Below are positions 1 to 6,232 of a stretch of 10,630 bases of DNA, piece after piece (the first letter of the stretch is position 1; every line of letters starts with the position of its first letter). The stretch is from Paludibacteraceae bacterium (GTDB lineage Bacteria; Bacteroidota; Bacteroidia; Bacteroidales; Paludibacteraceae), in NCBI GenBank assembly GCA_017402895.1, contig JAFPLG010000143.1, positions 1-10,630 of the forward strand, given 5' to 3'. The notes beneath the pieces are model-generated. The model ran no database searches, was not told the origin of the DNA, and was given only the letters and a program-made list of their open reading frames with translations. Made by a program: the position numbers and the translations under genes.

Positions 1-266
1 GACAATCCGTGTAATTTCAAATACGTCAGGTTACCGTCACGATCCAACTCAAAACGAGTACGACCGTTCATTACCATCGATTTCACATGACCTCGCAAAC
101 TCAACCAGTTCAGGTCCGGAGTGGTAAAGGTGTCCGGATTCTCTCCCCACTGCTCATCCCAAGGATCGGCCATGTTGGCGGTCGTCGATTGCTTCCCATT
201 ACCGCAACCTACACAAATAATCATTGCGAGCACAAAGCTCATCAAAAGGGTAAAAGTGTTTTTCAT
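1..266 (-). CDS. Putative lipoprotein, 3' end beyond window edge
   Basis: The first 88 codons are visible, read from ATG at 266 towards base 1, where the window cuts the gene. The N-terminus (MKNTFTLLMSFVLAMIICVGCGN) is a type II signal peptide: Lys at position 2, a hydrophobic stretch, and a lipobox-like CVGC with Cys21 as the probable lipidated residue. The mature part begins polar and acidic (DPWDEQW, residues 34-40) and continues with NWLSLRGHVKSM and FELDRDGNL (residues 72-80), which resembles the repeats of Bacteroidota YD/RHS-like lipoproteins; that likeness is an inference from a short stretch. The protein is expected in the outer or inner membrane, facing the periplasm or surface. 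A clear promoter lies at 305-336, and a 10-codon open frame overlaps its start codon by 4 nt. No function can be assigned from this fragment. Confidence 0.75.
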   Translation of the reverse strand, partial: MKNTFTLLMSFVLAMIICVGCGNGKQSTTANMADPWDEQWGENPDTFTTPDLNWLSLRGHVKSMVMNGRTRFELDRDGNLTYLKLHGL

Positions 267-295
267 ACGCGTATAAATAATAAGGTTAATTTCAT
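263..295 (-). promoter_or_regulatory. Possible 10-codon leader peptide (uORF) overlapping the lipoprotein start
   Basis: ATG at 295-293 opens a frame encoding MKLTLLFIRV and ends at TGA (265-263), which overlaps the lipoprotein ATG (266-264) in an ATGA tetranucleotide. It lies about 10 nt downstream of the -7 box, so it would be the first start codon on the mRNA. An ATGA overlap is the classic arrangement for translational coupling. It is too short for codon statistics and could be chance in A/T-rich DNA; conservation among relatives is the test. Confidence 0.3.
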
Positions 296-304
296 TTTCG
301 CTTG

Positions 305-336
305 CAAAGTTACACATTATTTTTAACATATGCAAA
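305..336 (-). promoter_or_regulatory. Bacteroidota-type promoter of the lipoprotein gene
   Basis: On the minus strand the -33 box TTTG (336-333) is followed by a 20-bp spacer and the -7 box TAACTTTG (312-305), an exact match to TAnnTTTG. Transcription should begin a few bases below 305, giving a leader of about 35 nt to the ATG at 266. The motif is that recognised by the primary sigma factor of Bacteroidota. Confidence 0.85.
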
Positions 337-475
337 TATTTTGTTAACAAAATCAGCAAAAAATGTTGCAAAACATATTTTCTGCTGTTTTCACTACCTT
401 TTATATGCCCAATCCACTGATTATTAGCCTATACCATCCTAAACCTACCGCCATTTTCTTCTTTTTAAACGCCAC

Positions 476-529
476 GAGAATGAAATATTTGCGATTTTAT
501 CGGTAATTCCCCACGATTTTTTCATTCTC
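476..529. repeat. 10-bp perfect inverted repeat with 34-bp interior
   Basis: Arms GAGAATGAAA (476-485) and TTTCATTCTC (520-529) are perfect reverse complements separated by 34 bp. The interior has shorter complementary pieces (CGAT-TTT-ATCG at 492-502), so several folds compete. There is no flanking T-run that would make it a terminator and no target duplication that would mark a mobile element. It may be a structured RNA or a protein site. Confidence 0.45.
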
Positions 530-792
530 AAAGCCCTATTTTGCCCCTTTCTATGCCCATCACTCCACACCCCGATGAAATCGACTATATTTTTCCTCTC
601 TTAAAGTTTCAATTGAGATAAATCAACTAATTTTTAGCATTTTTTGCTGCGAATGGATTTTGCCACAACTGAAATAATTCATTCGTATTTTTCTTATAGA
701 AAAATTTTCAAATACCAGTTACACCACCTTCAAAAAAATGCTCCTCTGAAACTTATAAAATTTTTGAGGTTGGAAAAAGGGTCAAAATGGGT

Positions 793-824
793 GCGCTTAA
801 AGTAGCACTTTATATAAAAAGCGC
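793..824 (-). other. Nested hairpin just downstream of the pseudouridine synthase gene
   Basis: The arms GCGCTT (793-798) and AAGCGC (819-824) enclose a second hairpin AAAGT-AGC-ACTTT (799-811). It begins about 30 bp past the stop codon of the pseudouridine synthase gene (856), where a transcript would be expected to end. On the minus strand the following bases are mixed, with only loose T-runs, so it is at best a weak terminator or a 3'-end stabilising structure. Confidence 0.3.
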
Positions 825-855
825 GATGAAACCAGTCATTTTTAGTGGCAAAATC

Positions 856-2205
856 TTACCACTCAGAATGAACGGAAAATTTCAAACTAGAACCGGTTAC
901 TGGATGCGAAAATCGAATCTCAGCTGCATGTAGAAAAAGACGACTGTCTGGCTTGCCGTACAATCGATCACCCTTAATCGGCGCATTCAGCCCATCCGGA
1001 TGTGCACAATGAACACGCAATTGATGCGTTCTGCCTGTCATAGGATAAAGATTAAGACAAACCCATCCATTAGGCAAGCGTTTCCTAACTTCATATCGCG
1101 TCTCAGCCGGCTTTCCATATCGATAATCTACCATTTGACGAGGCCTGTCCAGCGGATTTAGCAGCAACGGAAGTGATATAGTCCCCTTATCCATTATCGT
1201 ACAGCCTGCTTGTGGACATACAACGGCCTCATATCGTTTTACAACTTTTCGCGAACTGAACTGTTTCTGCAAAACGCTATATAGGGACGCCTCTTTTACG
1301 CATACCACTATGCCCGAGGTATCCTGATCCAATCGATGCACTGCTTTTACATATTCTAATCCCCTTAGTTCCTGCAAACAGCGCTCCAAATCAATCATAT
1401 CTCTTTTACCAGGAACCGTCAACAATCCGGCTGGTTTCAGTGCAACCAGCAGATAATCATCCTCATACAGCACCCTTACTTTCTTTTTCAGTTCCTCATT
1501 ATTCAGTTGTTCCTCTATCGTATCATCCGTCTCTATCCCCAGGAGCATATGCCTGAGTATAGGCCGGCATTTGCCCATACATGCACCGTAGAAATAGCCC
1601 TCTTGACGCAATTCACGCGCATCGGGTGCGCCAATCCAGAATTCTGCTAAAGCCAGTGGCTTATACTGATTCTTCAGTGCATATTGCAGCAACTTAGGCG
1701 CACAGCATTCACCACTTCCCGCCGGAGGTAAGTTCTCGGCCTTACTTCGCTCACCGGAGAAATAGACTTCTTCCGATAAAATCGGCTTTTCTGCTCGAAA
1801 TACCTCCAGTAGATTCTTGGGTTCGCCCGATGCAGACAACATCCGATATTGCGAGAAAAGCCAACGCTGCAACAGGCGACTCTTCTGTTTTCGTTCCTCC
1901 GACGGATCTTTCATCGAAGAAATAATAGCTTCCTGTTGCCTGAAATAGCCATTTGGATCGGTGAAATCAAAAACAGGCGGTACAAAACCCGCCATTTCAT
2001 GCTTCCCGTCCAGAACGGATGAGAAAGCTTTCAGATATCGATACTCCTTTTCTTTCGTTTCTACAACCAGCACACCAAACATCTTACCTTGCCAGTGCAA
2101 TTCCGACTCCGGATGCTCACGCATATAGGCATGCATCTCTCCTACCACCTCCTCAGCGGCGATTCTCGCCCACGGATGAGGCGTTGTAGAGTAGGGAGAC
2201 GGCAT
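856..2205 (-). CDS. RluA-family RNA pseudouridine synthase with N-terminal extension
   Basis: From ATG at 2205 the protein has 449 residues. The C-terminal half (about residue 242 onward, VRVLYEDDYLLVALKPAG) is a complete RluA-type pseudouridine synthase domain. It contains HRLDQDTSG (290-298) with catalytic Asp293, GRTHQLRVH (391-399), GDRLYG (412-417) and a C-terminal SHPVTG strand. Such enzymes isomerise uridine to pseudouridine in rRNA or tRNA; the target here is unknown. E. coli RluA is about half this length, so roughly 240 residues are an extra N-terminal domain. That domain has Cys167, Cys168, Cys209 and Cys213 (GECCAPKLLQYA and CMGKCRPILRHM). An in-frame TTG at 2262 would add 19 residues but overlap the upstream gene by 37 bp. 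I prefer the ATG, which leaves a 20-bp gap, although the longer form cannot be excluded. It probably shares a transcript with the LRR gene. Confidence 0.9.
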   Translation of the reverse strand: MPSPYSTTPHPWARIAAEEVVGEMHAYMREHPESELHWQGKMFGVLVVETKEKEYRYLKAFSSVLDGKHEMAGFVPPVFDFTDPNGYFRQQEAIISSMKDPSEERKQKSRLLQRWLFSQYRMLSASGEPKNLLEVFRAEKPILSEEVYFSGERSKAENLPPAGSGECCAPKLLQYALKNQYKPLALAEFWIGAPDARELRQEGYFYGACMGKCRPILRHMLLGIETDDTIEEQLNNEELKKKVRVLYEDDYLLVALKPAGLLTVPGKRDMIDLERCLQELRGLEYVKAVHRLDQDTSGIVVCVKEASLYSVLQKQFSSRKVVKRYEAVVCPQAGCTIMDKGTISLPLLLNPLDRPRQMVDYRYGKPAETRYEVRKRLPNGWVCLNLYPMTGRTHQLRVHCAHPDGLNAPIKGDRLYGKPDSRLFLHAAEIRFSHPVTGSSLKFSVHSEW

Positions 2206-2225
2206 CCTCTTCGGTGCACTCCCGC

Positions 2226-2777
2226 TTATCGAATTCGGTAATATGTGATCTGTTCCGGACAATTGAAGAAACTCATTTTACAATACTTCGGAGGACGACT
2301 TCCGGCATGATAGATCGCTGTTAACCGCTGACAATCAGAGAAACACATATCCGGCCAACGCGTTATCTTCTTACCTACATATACCGTTTCCAGACTGGCA
2401 CATCCGTAAAAGGCCATATCATCAATCCGTCGCATTGTCTTCGGCAGGCGTATCTCCTTCAGTTGTGTGCAATTCATAAATGCCTGGAATCCAATCTCTT
2501 GTAATCCTTCCGGCAATTGAATGGTTTGCATGAGATGACAGTACCGAAACGCCTGATCATCCAGACGAACCACTTGATACGTCTGTCCTTCATATTCCAC
2601 CGATTTCGGCACTTGAACCTGTTCCATCTGCCGATACAACGAATCCGTAGGGTCAGCTACCACCTGTACCGTCTTTTTCCCGGTGACTTCATACCATAAC
2701 TCACCTTGCTTAAACTGCTGTGCCCACACGCCAATCGATAGCACGCAGACAAATAGTAATCCTAAAATCCGTTTCAT
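2226..2777 (-). CDS. Secreted leucine-rich repeat protein (LRR_5, BspA-like)
   Basis: The protein has 183 residues. The ATG at 2777 opens a clean signal peptide (MKRILGLLFVCVLSIGVWA) with a likely signal peptidase I cut before QQ (residues 20-21). Longer in-frame starts upstream would bury it. After an N-terminal segment (about 22-66) come four to five LRR_5 units with a 23-residue period, recognisable as AF-x2-C-x2-L-x2-I: DDQAFRYCHLMQTIQL (73-88), GFQAFMNCTQLKEIRL (96-111), DDMAFYGCASLETVYV (119-134), and weaker copies at 142 and 165. BspA-type repeats are common in surface or secreted proteins of Bacteroidota and usually serve binding; no ligand can be named. It is short for the family and has no visible sorting domain. 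Its promoter lies directly upstream (2782-2813). Confidence 0.88.
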   Translation of the reverse strand: MKRILGLLFVCVLSIGVWAQQFKQGELWYEVTGKKTVQVVADPTDSLYRQMEQVQVPKSVEYEGQTYQVVRLDDQAFRYCHLMQTIQLPEGLQEIGFQAFMNCTQLKEIRLPKTMRRIDDMAFYGCASLETVYVGKKITRWPDMCFSDCQRLTAIYHAGSRPPKYCKMSFFNCPEQITYYRIR

Positions 2778-2781
2778 GATG

Positions 2782-2813
2782 CAAAGATACTCATTTTTTC
2801 TAACATACACAAG
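2782..2813 (-). promoter_or_regulatory. Promoter of the LRR / pseudouridine synthase unit, almost touching the ATG
   Basis: The -7 box TATCTTTG (2789-2782) matches TAnnTTTG exactly. A 20-bp spacer separates it from CTTG (2813-2810), a 3-of-4 match to the -33 box. Only four bases (CATC) lie between the -7 box and the ATG at 2777, so transcription would begin at or next to the start codon. That predicts a leaderless mRNA. Confidence 0.75.
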
Positions 2814-2824
2814 AATCATGCCAT

Positions 2825-2859
2825 AAAAAAACAAGTGCCACTCTCACGAGCAGCACTTG
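2825..2859 (-). terminator. Intrinsic terminator of the acyl-CoA synthetase gene
   Basis: On the minus strand CAAGTGC (2859-2853) pairs with GCACTTG (2838-2832). Inside, after a 2x2 mismatch, CTC (2850-2848) pairs with GAG (2843-2841) around a 4-nt loop. Seven T residues follow (2831-2825). No T-run lies on the other side, so it acts only on leftward transcription. It is about 95 bp past the synthetase stop and 12 bp before the next promoter's -33 box. Confidence 0.88.
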
Positions 2860-2886
2860 CCGAGTATGAAAAAATTCCTTTTGTTT

Positions 2887-2912
2887 ATAAACGCAATGTG
2901 TATTACGTTTAT
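2887..2912 (-). other. Hairpin in the 3' untranslated region of the acyl-CoA synthetase gene
   Basis: ATAAACG (2887-2893) pairs with CGTTTAT (2906-2912), then after one mismatch AAT pairs with ATT around a GTGT loop. It gives about ten pairs with one mismatch. It lies between the stop codon at 2953 and the terminator at 2825-2859 and has no adjacent T-run of its own. It may stabilise the 3' end or be a processing site. Confidence 0.4.
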
Positions 2913-2952
2913 TCTTTAACCCAAATATTGTATTATTTATTAACCTAATTTT

Positions 2953-4602
2953 TTACTTATACAAGTAACGCTTGATCGAACGCTTCGGAGTCTTCTCAAA
3001 TTCCTCGGTCACCAGTTCAATAGCCGAAATCTGGCTATACTGCGGCAACTCGCGGTTCAAGATTGCGCGGTTCTCTTCCATCATTTCCGTGATGGTCTTA
3101 TCGCCCAGCACTTTCTTGCCCTCAGGAGAATTGTCCGGGAATACGAGTCCTACCAGTTTTCCTTCGCGCTCCAGTACGATAGACTCTACTACGCAAGGCA
3201 TGTTATTCAGCTTATCCTCAATCTCTTCCGGATAGATGTTTTGACCACTCGGACCGAGAATCATGTTCTTCGAACGACCGTGGATGAATATATTACCTTC
3301 CTTATCCAGTACGCCCAGGTCACCGGTACGCATCCAACCATCCTTCGTAAAGATAGCCTTCGTAGCCTCCTCGTTCTTGTAGTAACCGAGCATCACGTTG
3401 ATACCCTTCACTTGTATTTCACCGTCTTTGTGGATCGGGTCATCCGAGTCAATACGCACGTGGCACTGCGGAATCTCCTTACCACAACTATGGAACTTAA
3501 AGTAATGCCAGTCCTCATAACTGATCAGCGGGCCGCACTCCGTCATACCGTAACCTACGCAGTACTGATAATTGATATCCTTCAGCACGCGCTCTACTTC
3601 GCCATTCAGTGCCGCACCACCGATAATCAAGTGACGCAACTCGTTGCCGAAAGCATTGTCCAATCCTTGTTTTACCTTGCCGCGAATCACATTCTTGATG
3701 CCGGGTACCTTCCAGAGGAAACGTACAATCGGCTTGTTGATCTGCGGCAGCACTTTCTTCTTGATAATCTTCTCAATCACCAATGGAACCGTCAGAATCA
3801 TAAACGGCTTCACTTCCGCAAACGCTTTCATCAGCGCCGATGGAGTAGGAGCCTTGGTCAGGAAATAAACCTGCGAACCACAGCAAACCTGATACAGGAA
3901 CTCAAACATCAATCCGAACATATGCGCTACGGGCAGCATGCTCAGCACGCGATCACCCTTCTGATGAGGTATGTGCTCGCCTGCGAACTCTACGTTTCCG
4001 CTCATGCTCAGGTGAGTCAGCATCACGCCTTTCGGATTGCCGGTCGAACCGGAAGTATAGTTGATCAACGCCAGTTCATCGAAGTTATCTTTCGGATAGT
4101 TCACATCCTCAGGTTTTACACCTTCCGGATATTTCTTTGCGAACAAATCGTCCACTTTTGCATAAGCTTTCTTTGCCTTATCCGTTGCGTCGATGATCGA
4201 AAACTCGTCCATGAAGATCGTAGCTTTCAACTTCGGCATTTGCGTGGTATCAATTTTCTTGCGTACATTCGGACCCACATAGAGCAAGTCTGCCTCCGAG
4301 TGGTTAACCAGTCCGTGAATATCATCGCCGGTGAAATCGGGCAAAATACTTACTACTACGGCATGATAGGTCTCAATAGCCAGGAAGAGTACACCCCAAT
4401 TGGCACAATTTCGACCGCAAAGTGCAATCTTGTCTCCCGGTTTGATTCCCAGGGCCTCGAAGGTTACGTGCAACTTCTCAATCTCTGTTGCCAGTCCTCC
4501 GAATGTATAACTGTTGTCGCTGTCGATATCCTTCAGCGCCAGCATATCCCATTGAGTCTTGATCGACTCCTCAAGATAGTCTAAATAATGTTTTGTTGCC
4601 AT
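2953..4602 (-). CDS. AMP-forming long-chain acyl-CoA synthetase (fatty acid-CoA ligase)
   Basis: The protein has 549 residues from ATG at 4602; a TTG further upstream would run into the promoter and operator-like region. It has the full adenylate-forming layout: P-loop YTSGSTGNPKGV (182-193), MLPVAHMFG (222-230), YGMTE (351-355), GWMRTGDLG (422-430), the hinge region HGRSKNMI and NIYPEEIE (441-462), and a C-terminal TPKRSIKRYLYK with the probable catalytic Lys544. Enzymes of this type use ATP and CoA to turn fatty acids into acyl-CoA through an acyl-AMP intermediate. Length and motifs fit the FadD-like long-chain group; exact chain length is not readable from sequence. It is probably cytosolic and may associate with the membrane. 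It has its own promoter and terminator, and a TetR-like operator sits upstream. Ligation of another carboxylic acid is possible but less likely. Confidence 0.93.
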   Translation of the reverse strand: MATKHYLDYLEESIKTQWDMLALKDIDSDNSYTFGGLATEIEKLHVTFEALGIKPGDKIALCGRNCANWGVLFLAIETYHAVVVSILPDFTGDDIHGLVNHSEADLLYVGPNVRKKIDTTQMPKLKATIFMDEFSIIDATDKAKKAYAKVDDLFAKKYPEGVKPEDVNYPKDNFDELALINYTSGSTGNPKGVMLTHLSMSGNVEFAGEHIPHQKGDRVLSMLPVAHMFGLMFEFLYQVCCGSQVYFLTKAPTPSALMKAFAEVKPFMILTVPLVIEKIIKKKVLPQINKPIVRFLWKVPGIKNVIRGKVKQGLDNAFGNELRHLIIGGAALNGEVERVLKDINYQYCVGYGMTECGPLISYEDWHYFKFHSCGKEIPQCHVRIDSDDPIHKDGEIQVKGINVMLGYYKNEEATKAIFTKDGWMRTGDLGVLDKEGNIFIHGRSKNMILGPSGQNIYPEEIEDKLNNMPCVVESIVLEREGKLVGLVFPDNSPEGKKVLGDKTITEMMEENRAILNRELPQYSQISAIELVTEEFEKTPKRSIKRYLYK

Positions 4603-4632
4603 ATTTTTTGATTTTGATTTCAAAACCGACTG

Positions 4633-4640
4633 CAAAAGTA
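4633..4640 (-). promoter_or_regulatory. -7 box of the acyl-CoA synthetase promoter
   Basis: TACTTTTG on the minus strand (4640-4633) is an exact TAnnTTTG match and would start a transcript with a leader of about 27 nt before the ATG at 4602. At the usual 20-bp spacing the -33 position (4664-4661) reads AACG, a poor match. It lies inside the palindrome at 4650-4669, so the promoter may be intrinsically weak or controlled there. Confidence 0.7.
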
Positions 4641-4649
4641 CTGCTTTAA

Positions 4650-4669
4650 TTTCGAACAAACGTTCAAAA
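4650..4669. promoter_or_regulatory. Candidate TetR-family operator
   Basis: The minus strand reads TTTTGAACGTTTGTTCGAAA: two 8-bp arms around a 4-bp centre, complementary at 7 of 8 positions, with core GAAC-n4-GTTC. Size and symmetry suit a TetR dimer. It lies in the 79-bp gap between the TetR gene (ends 4682) and the synthetase start, and covers the -33 region. I did not find a second copy near other genes of the window. The assignment to the adjacent regulator is an inference from position. Confidence 0.55.
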
Positions 4670-4681
4670 ACGACAAATATC

Positions 4682-5278
4682 TTAATTTTGTGGCGTTTTT
4701 ATCAATTTATATAGGCCTCGATAGGTCCTTTTGAGCAAATCAAAGTCCATTTTTGCTCCGGTGAGACCGCTGTCATAACTATTCTTGATATGCGCAAACA
4801 TGATGGCCGTCAGTTCGGTATCGATGTCGCTACGAATGATACCTTGTCGTTGCTCATAGCCTATAGCTCGGCGCCACAGGTCCAGTTCCTTCAGTGCCAA
4901 GCGCTGCGCTTTTCGTCTCAGAGAGGGGAAACGGCTGTACGCCTCAAACATCAGGTTATTCACATTGCTGGTATTGATGCGCTTATCTTCAAAGGTCAGC
5001 AGTGCCTCTTCCAGACTATCCAGATAATGCTCCATGGCCAGAATCATATCTTCCATGTTCACATTTTCGCTCAACTGCAGCGCTTCCTGCTTGGGTTGCA
5101 GAAAATAACGCTCCATACAAGTCTGAAGCAATTCATCCTGATCCGAGAAATAGTAATATAGCGTACCGCGACCTATATCCAAGGCATTCTGCAGATCCGT
5201 GATGCTGGTGTTATGATACCCCTGCAGGGCATATAGCTCCATGGCCTTCGAGATGATATATTCGCGTCTGTCTTTCAT
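4682..5278 (-). CDS. TetR/AcrR-family transcriptional regulator
   Basis: The protein has 198 residues, typical of the family. The N-terminal DNA-binding domain is clear: REYIISKAMELYALQGYHNT (5-24) followed by the helix-turn-helix TSITDLQNALDIGRGTLYYY (24-43) and FSDQDELLQ (44-52). The rest is a helical ligand-binding and dimerisation domain whose ligand cannot be read directly. The gene starts 7 bp after the lipase stop, with GGAACGG just before the ATG, so the two are probably co-transcribed and perhaps coupled. Downstream, a palindrome at 4650-4669 lies on the promoter of the acyl-CoA synthetase. This suggests a repressor that answers to fatty acids or acyl-CoA, by analogy with FadR of Bacillus, which also belongs to TetR; that role is inferred. 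A general transporter or stress regulator remains possible. Confidence 0.92.
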   Translation of the reverse strand: MKDRREYIISKAMELYALQGYHNTSITDLQNALDIGRGTLYYYFSDQDELLQTCMERYFLQPKQEALQLSENVNMEDMILAMEHYLDSLEEALLTFEDKRINTSNVNNLMFEAYSRFPSLRRKAQRLALKELDLWRRAIGYEQRQGIIRSDIDTELTAIMFAHIKNSYDSGLTGAKMDFDLLKRTYRGLYKLIKTPQN

Positions 5279-5285
5279 CCGTTCC

Positions 5286-6230
5286 TTATTCTGCTATAGG
5301 GCATTTCTTCTCATAGTCATCCAGTGCCTTGCGCATCAGCAGTCGGCCTTGCTCGATGATCTCTTCTGCTTTGTCAAAGTCAAAGGTGGTGAATGCATAC
5401 TGCGGCATCACGGCATGTACATCGGGTGGGGTGAGACGCAGACTCAGGAGCGTGTTCTGCTGAATCTGCATGTCCGACATGCGATCCAACAATCCAACGA
5501 AACTGACATTTCGTCCCAAGTCAGCGGCTCTTTGCTGACGAATAGCATCTACGCGCTTGCCCAGTGAACGCACTTGCTGTTCCAGGCTCTTAGGCACATT
5601 CCATCCCCTGGCTCGTATCGCTTCCAGTTTGCCTTCTACGTCGATGGATTCGTAGGTTGTGTCCATCGGCATGCTGTCTTTTCCGCTGATATCCATCGCA
5701 ACGAGAATATCCCCCTCCCGGCGATCCACCACGTGCAGAGGGAGAGGATTCAGTATTCCGCCGTCAATGAGTAGGCGCTGACCGATCTGTACCGGCTTGA
5801 AGAAGAGCGGTATACTAATCGAAGCCCGAATAGCTTCGAACAGACTGCCCGTTCGGAAGATAACTTCCTCCGTACTCCTCATGTCAGACGCCACAATCGC
5901 ACAGGGAATTTCCAAGCTCTCTATCGGTCGGTCCGGCACCACCTTCTGGAGTTCAAGCATGATGCGCTCGCCCTTCACAAGCGAGTTTCCGCTCAGCAGG
6001 TTGATGTCCATCATTCGCAGAATCAACTGCTTATCCACGCGCAGAAACCATTCTTTGGCCTCTTCCAATTGACCAGCTGCATACATGCCGGCAATAATCG
6101 AACCCATCGAACAACCGGCGATGCTGGTTATCTCGTAACCACGCTCTTCCAGTTCCTCAATGGCCCCGATATGCGCTAATCCACGAGCCCCACCGGAACC
6201 CAATACCAATGCAACTTTCTTACTTTCCAC
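5286..6230 (-). CDS. Patatin-like phospholipase (RssA/NTE-type serine hydrolase)
   Basis: From GTG at 6230 the protein has 314 residues. The patatin fold signatures are all present: oxyanion loop GSGGARG (11-17), nucleophile elbow GCSMG (39-43) with Ser41, and DGG (156-158) with catalytic Asp156 in LLIDGGILNPLPL. This Ser-Asp dyad hydrolyses acyl esters of phospholipids or other lipids; the real substrate is unknown. No signal peptide is seen, so it is probably cytosolic or membrane-associated. A helical tail (about 205-310) follows the catalytic domain. There is no ATG before the active site. A TTG at 6236 is directly preceded by a stop and lies inside a short repeat unit, so I take the GTG two codons later. 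It is followed after 7 bp by the TetR gene, a likely functional partner. Confidence 0.9.
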   Translation of the reverse strand: MESKKVALVLGSGGARGLAHIGAIEELEERGYEITSIAGCSMGSIIAGMYAAGQLEEAKEWFLRVDKQLILRMMDINLLSGNSLVKGERIMLELQKVVPDRPIESLEIPCAIVASDMRSTEEVIFRTGSLFEAIRASISIPLFFKPVQIGQRLLIDGGILNPLPLHVVDRREGDILVAMDISGKDSMPMDTTYESIDVEGKLEAIRARGWNVPKSLEQQVRSLGKRVDAIRQQRAADLGRNVSFVGLLDRMSDMQIQQNTLLSLRLTPPDVHAVMPQYAFTTFDFDKAEEIIEQGRLLMRKALDDYEKKCPIAE

Positions 6231-6232
6231 GT

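Larger units (their letters stand above)
267..855. other. Long A/T-rich intergenic region
   Basis: This is 589 bp between the pseudouridine synthase stop and the lipoprotein start. Besides the promoter at 305-336 and the possible leader peptide at 263-295, it holds an inverted repeat at 476-529 and a nested hairpin at 793-824. I found no further TAnnTTTG box on either strand and no convincing gene. The best short minus-strand frame (525-445, 26 codons, basic C-terminus) has no promoter or other support. The region could be a long 3' untranslated region, a decayed gene or the site of a small RNA; the sequence alone does not decide. Confidence 0.6.

Noticed and set aside
87-326. A 79-codon plus-strand frame at the left end
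   Set aside because: It overlaps the lipoprotein gene and its promoter on the other strand, and the product resembles no protein; the lipoprotein reading has a signal peptide, lipobox and promoter.
445-525. A 26-codon minus-strand frame (MKKSWGITDK..., basic C-terminus) in the intergenic region
   Set aside because: No promoter or conservation evidence; it lies across the inverted repeat, and short frames of this size are expected by chance.
787-930. A 47-codon plus-strand frame starting ATG at 787 after a purine-rich stretch
   Set aside because: It runs into the 3' end of the pseudouridine synthase gene on the opposite strand, has no TAnnTTTG promoter, and its product shows no recognisable feature.
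2226-2834. Longer form of the LRR protein starting at TTG 2834
   Set aside because: That start lies within the terminator hairpin and upstream of the promoter; the ATG at 2777 gives a standard signal peptide.
3241-4584. A 447-codon open frame on the plus strand opposite the acyl-CoA synthetase gene, and a 295-codon one (6481-7368) opposite gcvT
   Set aside because: Both mirror strongly conserved genes, and their products look like reversed-codon sequence with no domain, signal or promoter. Codon bias of the real genes explains why these frames stay open.
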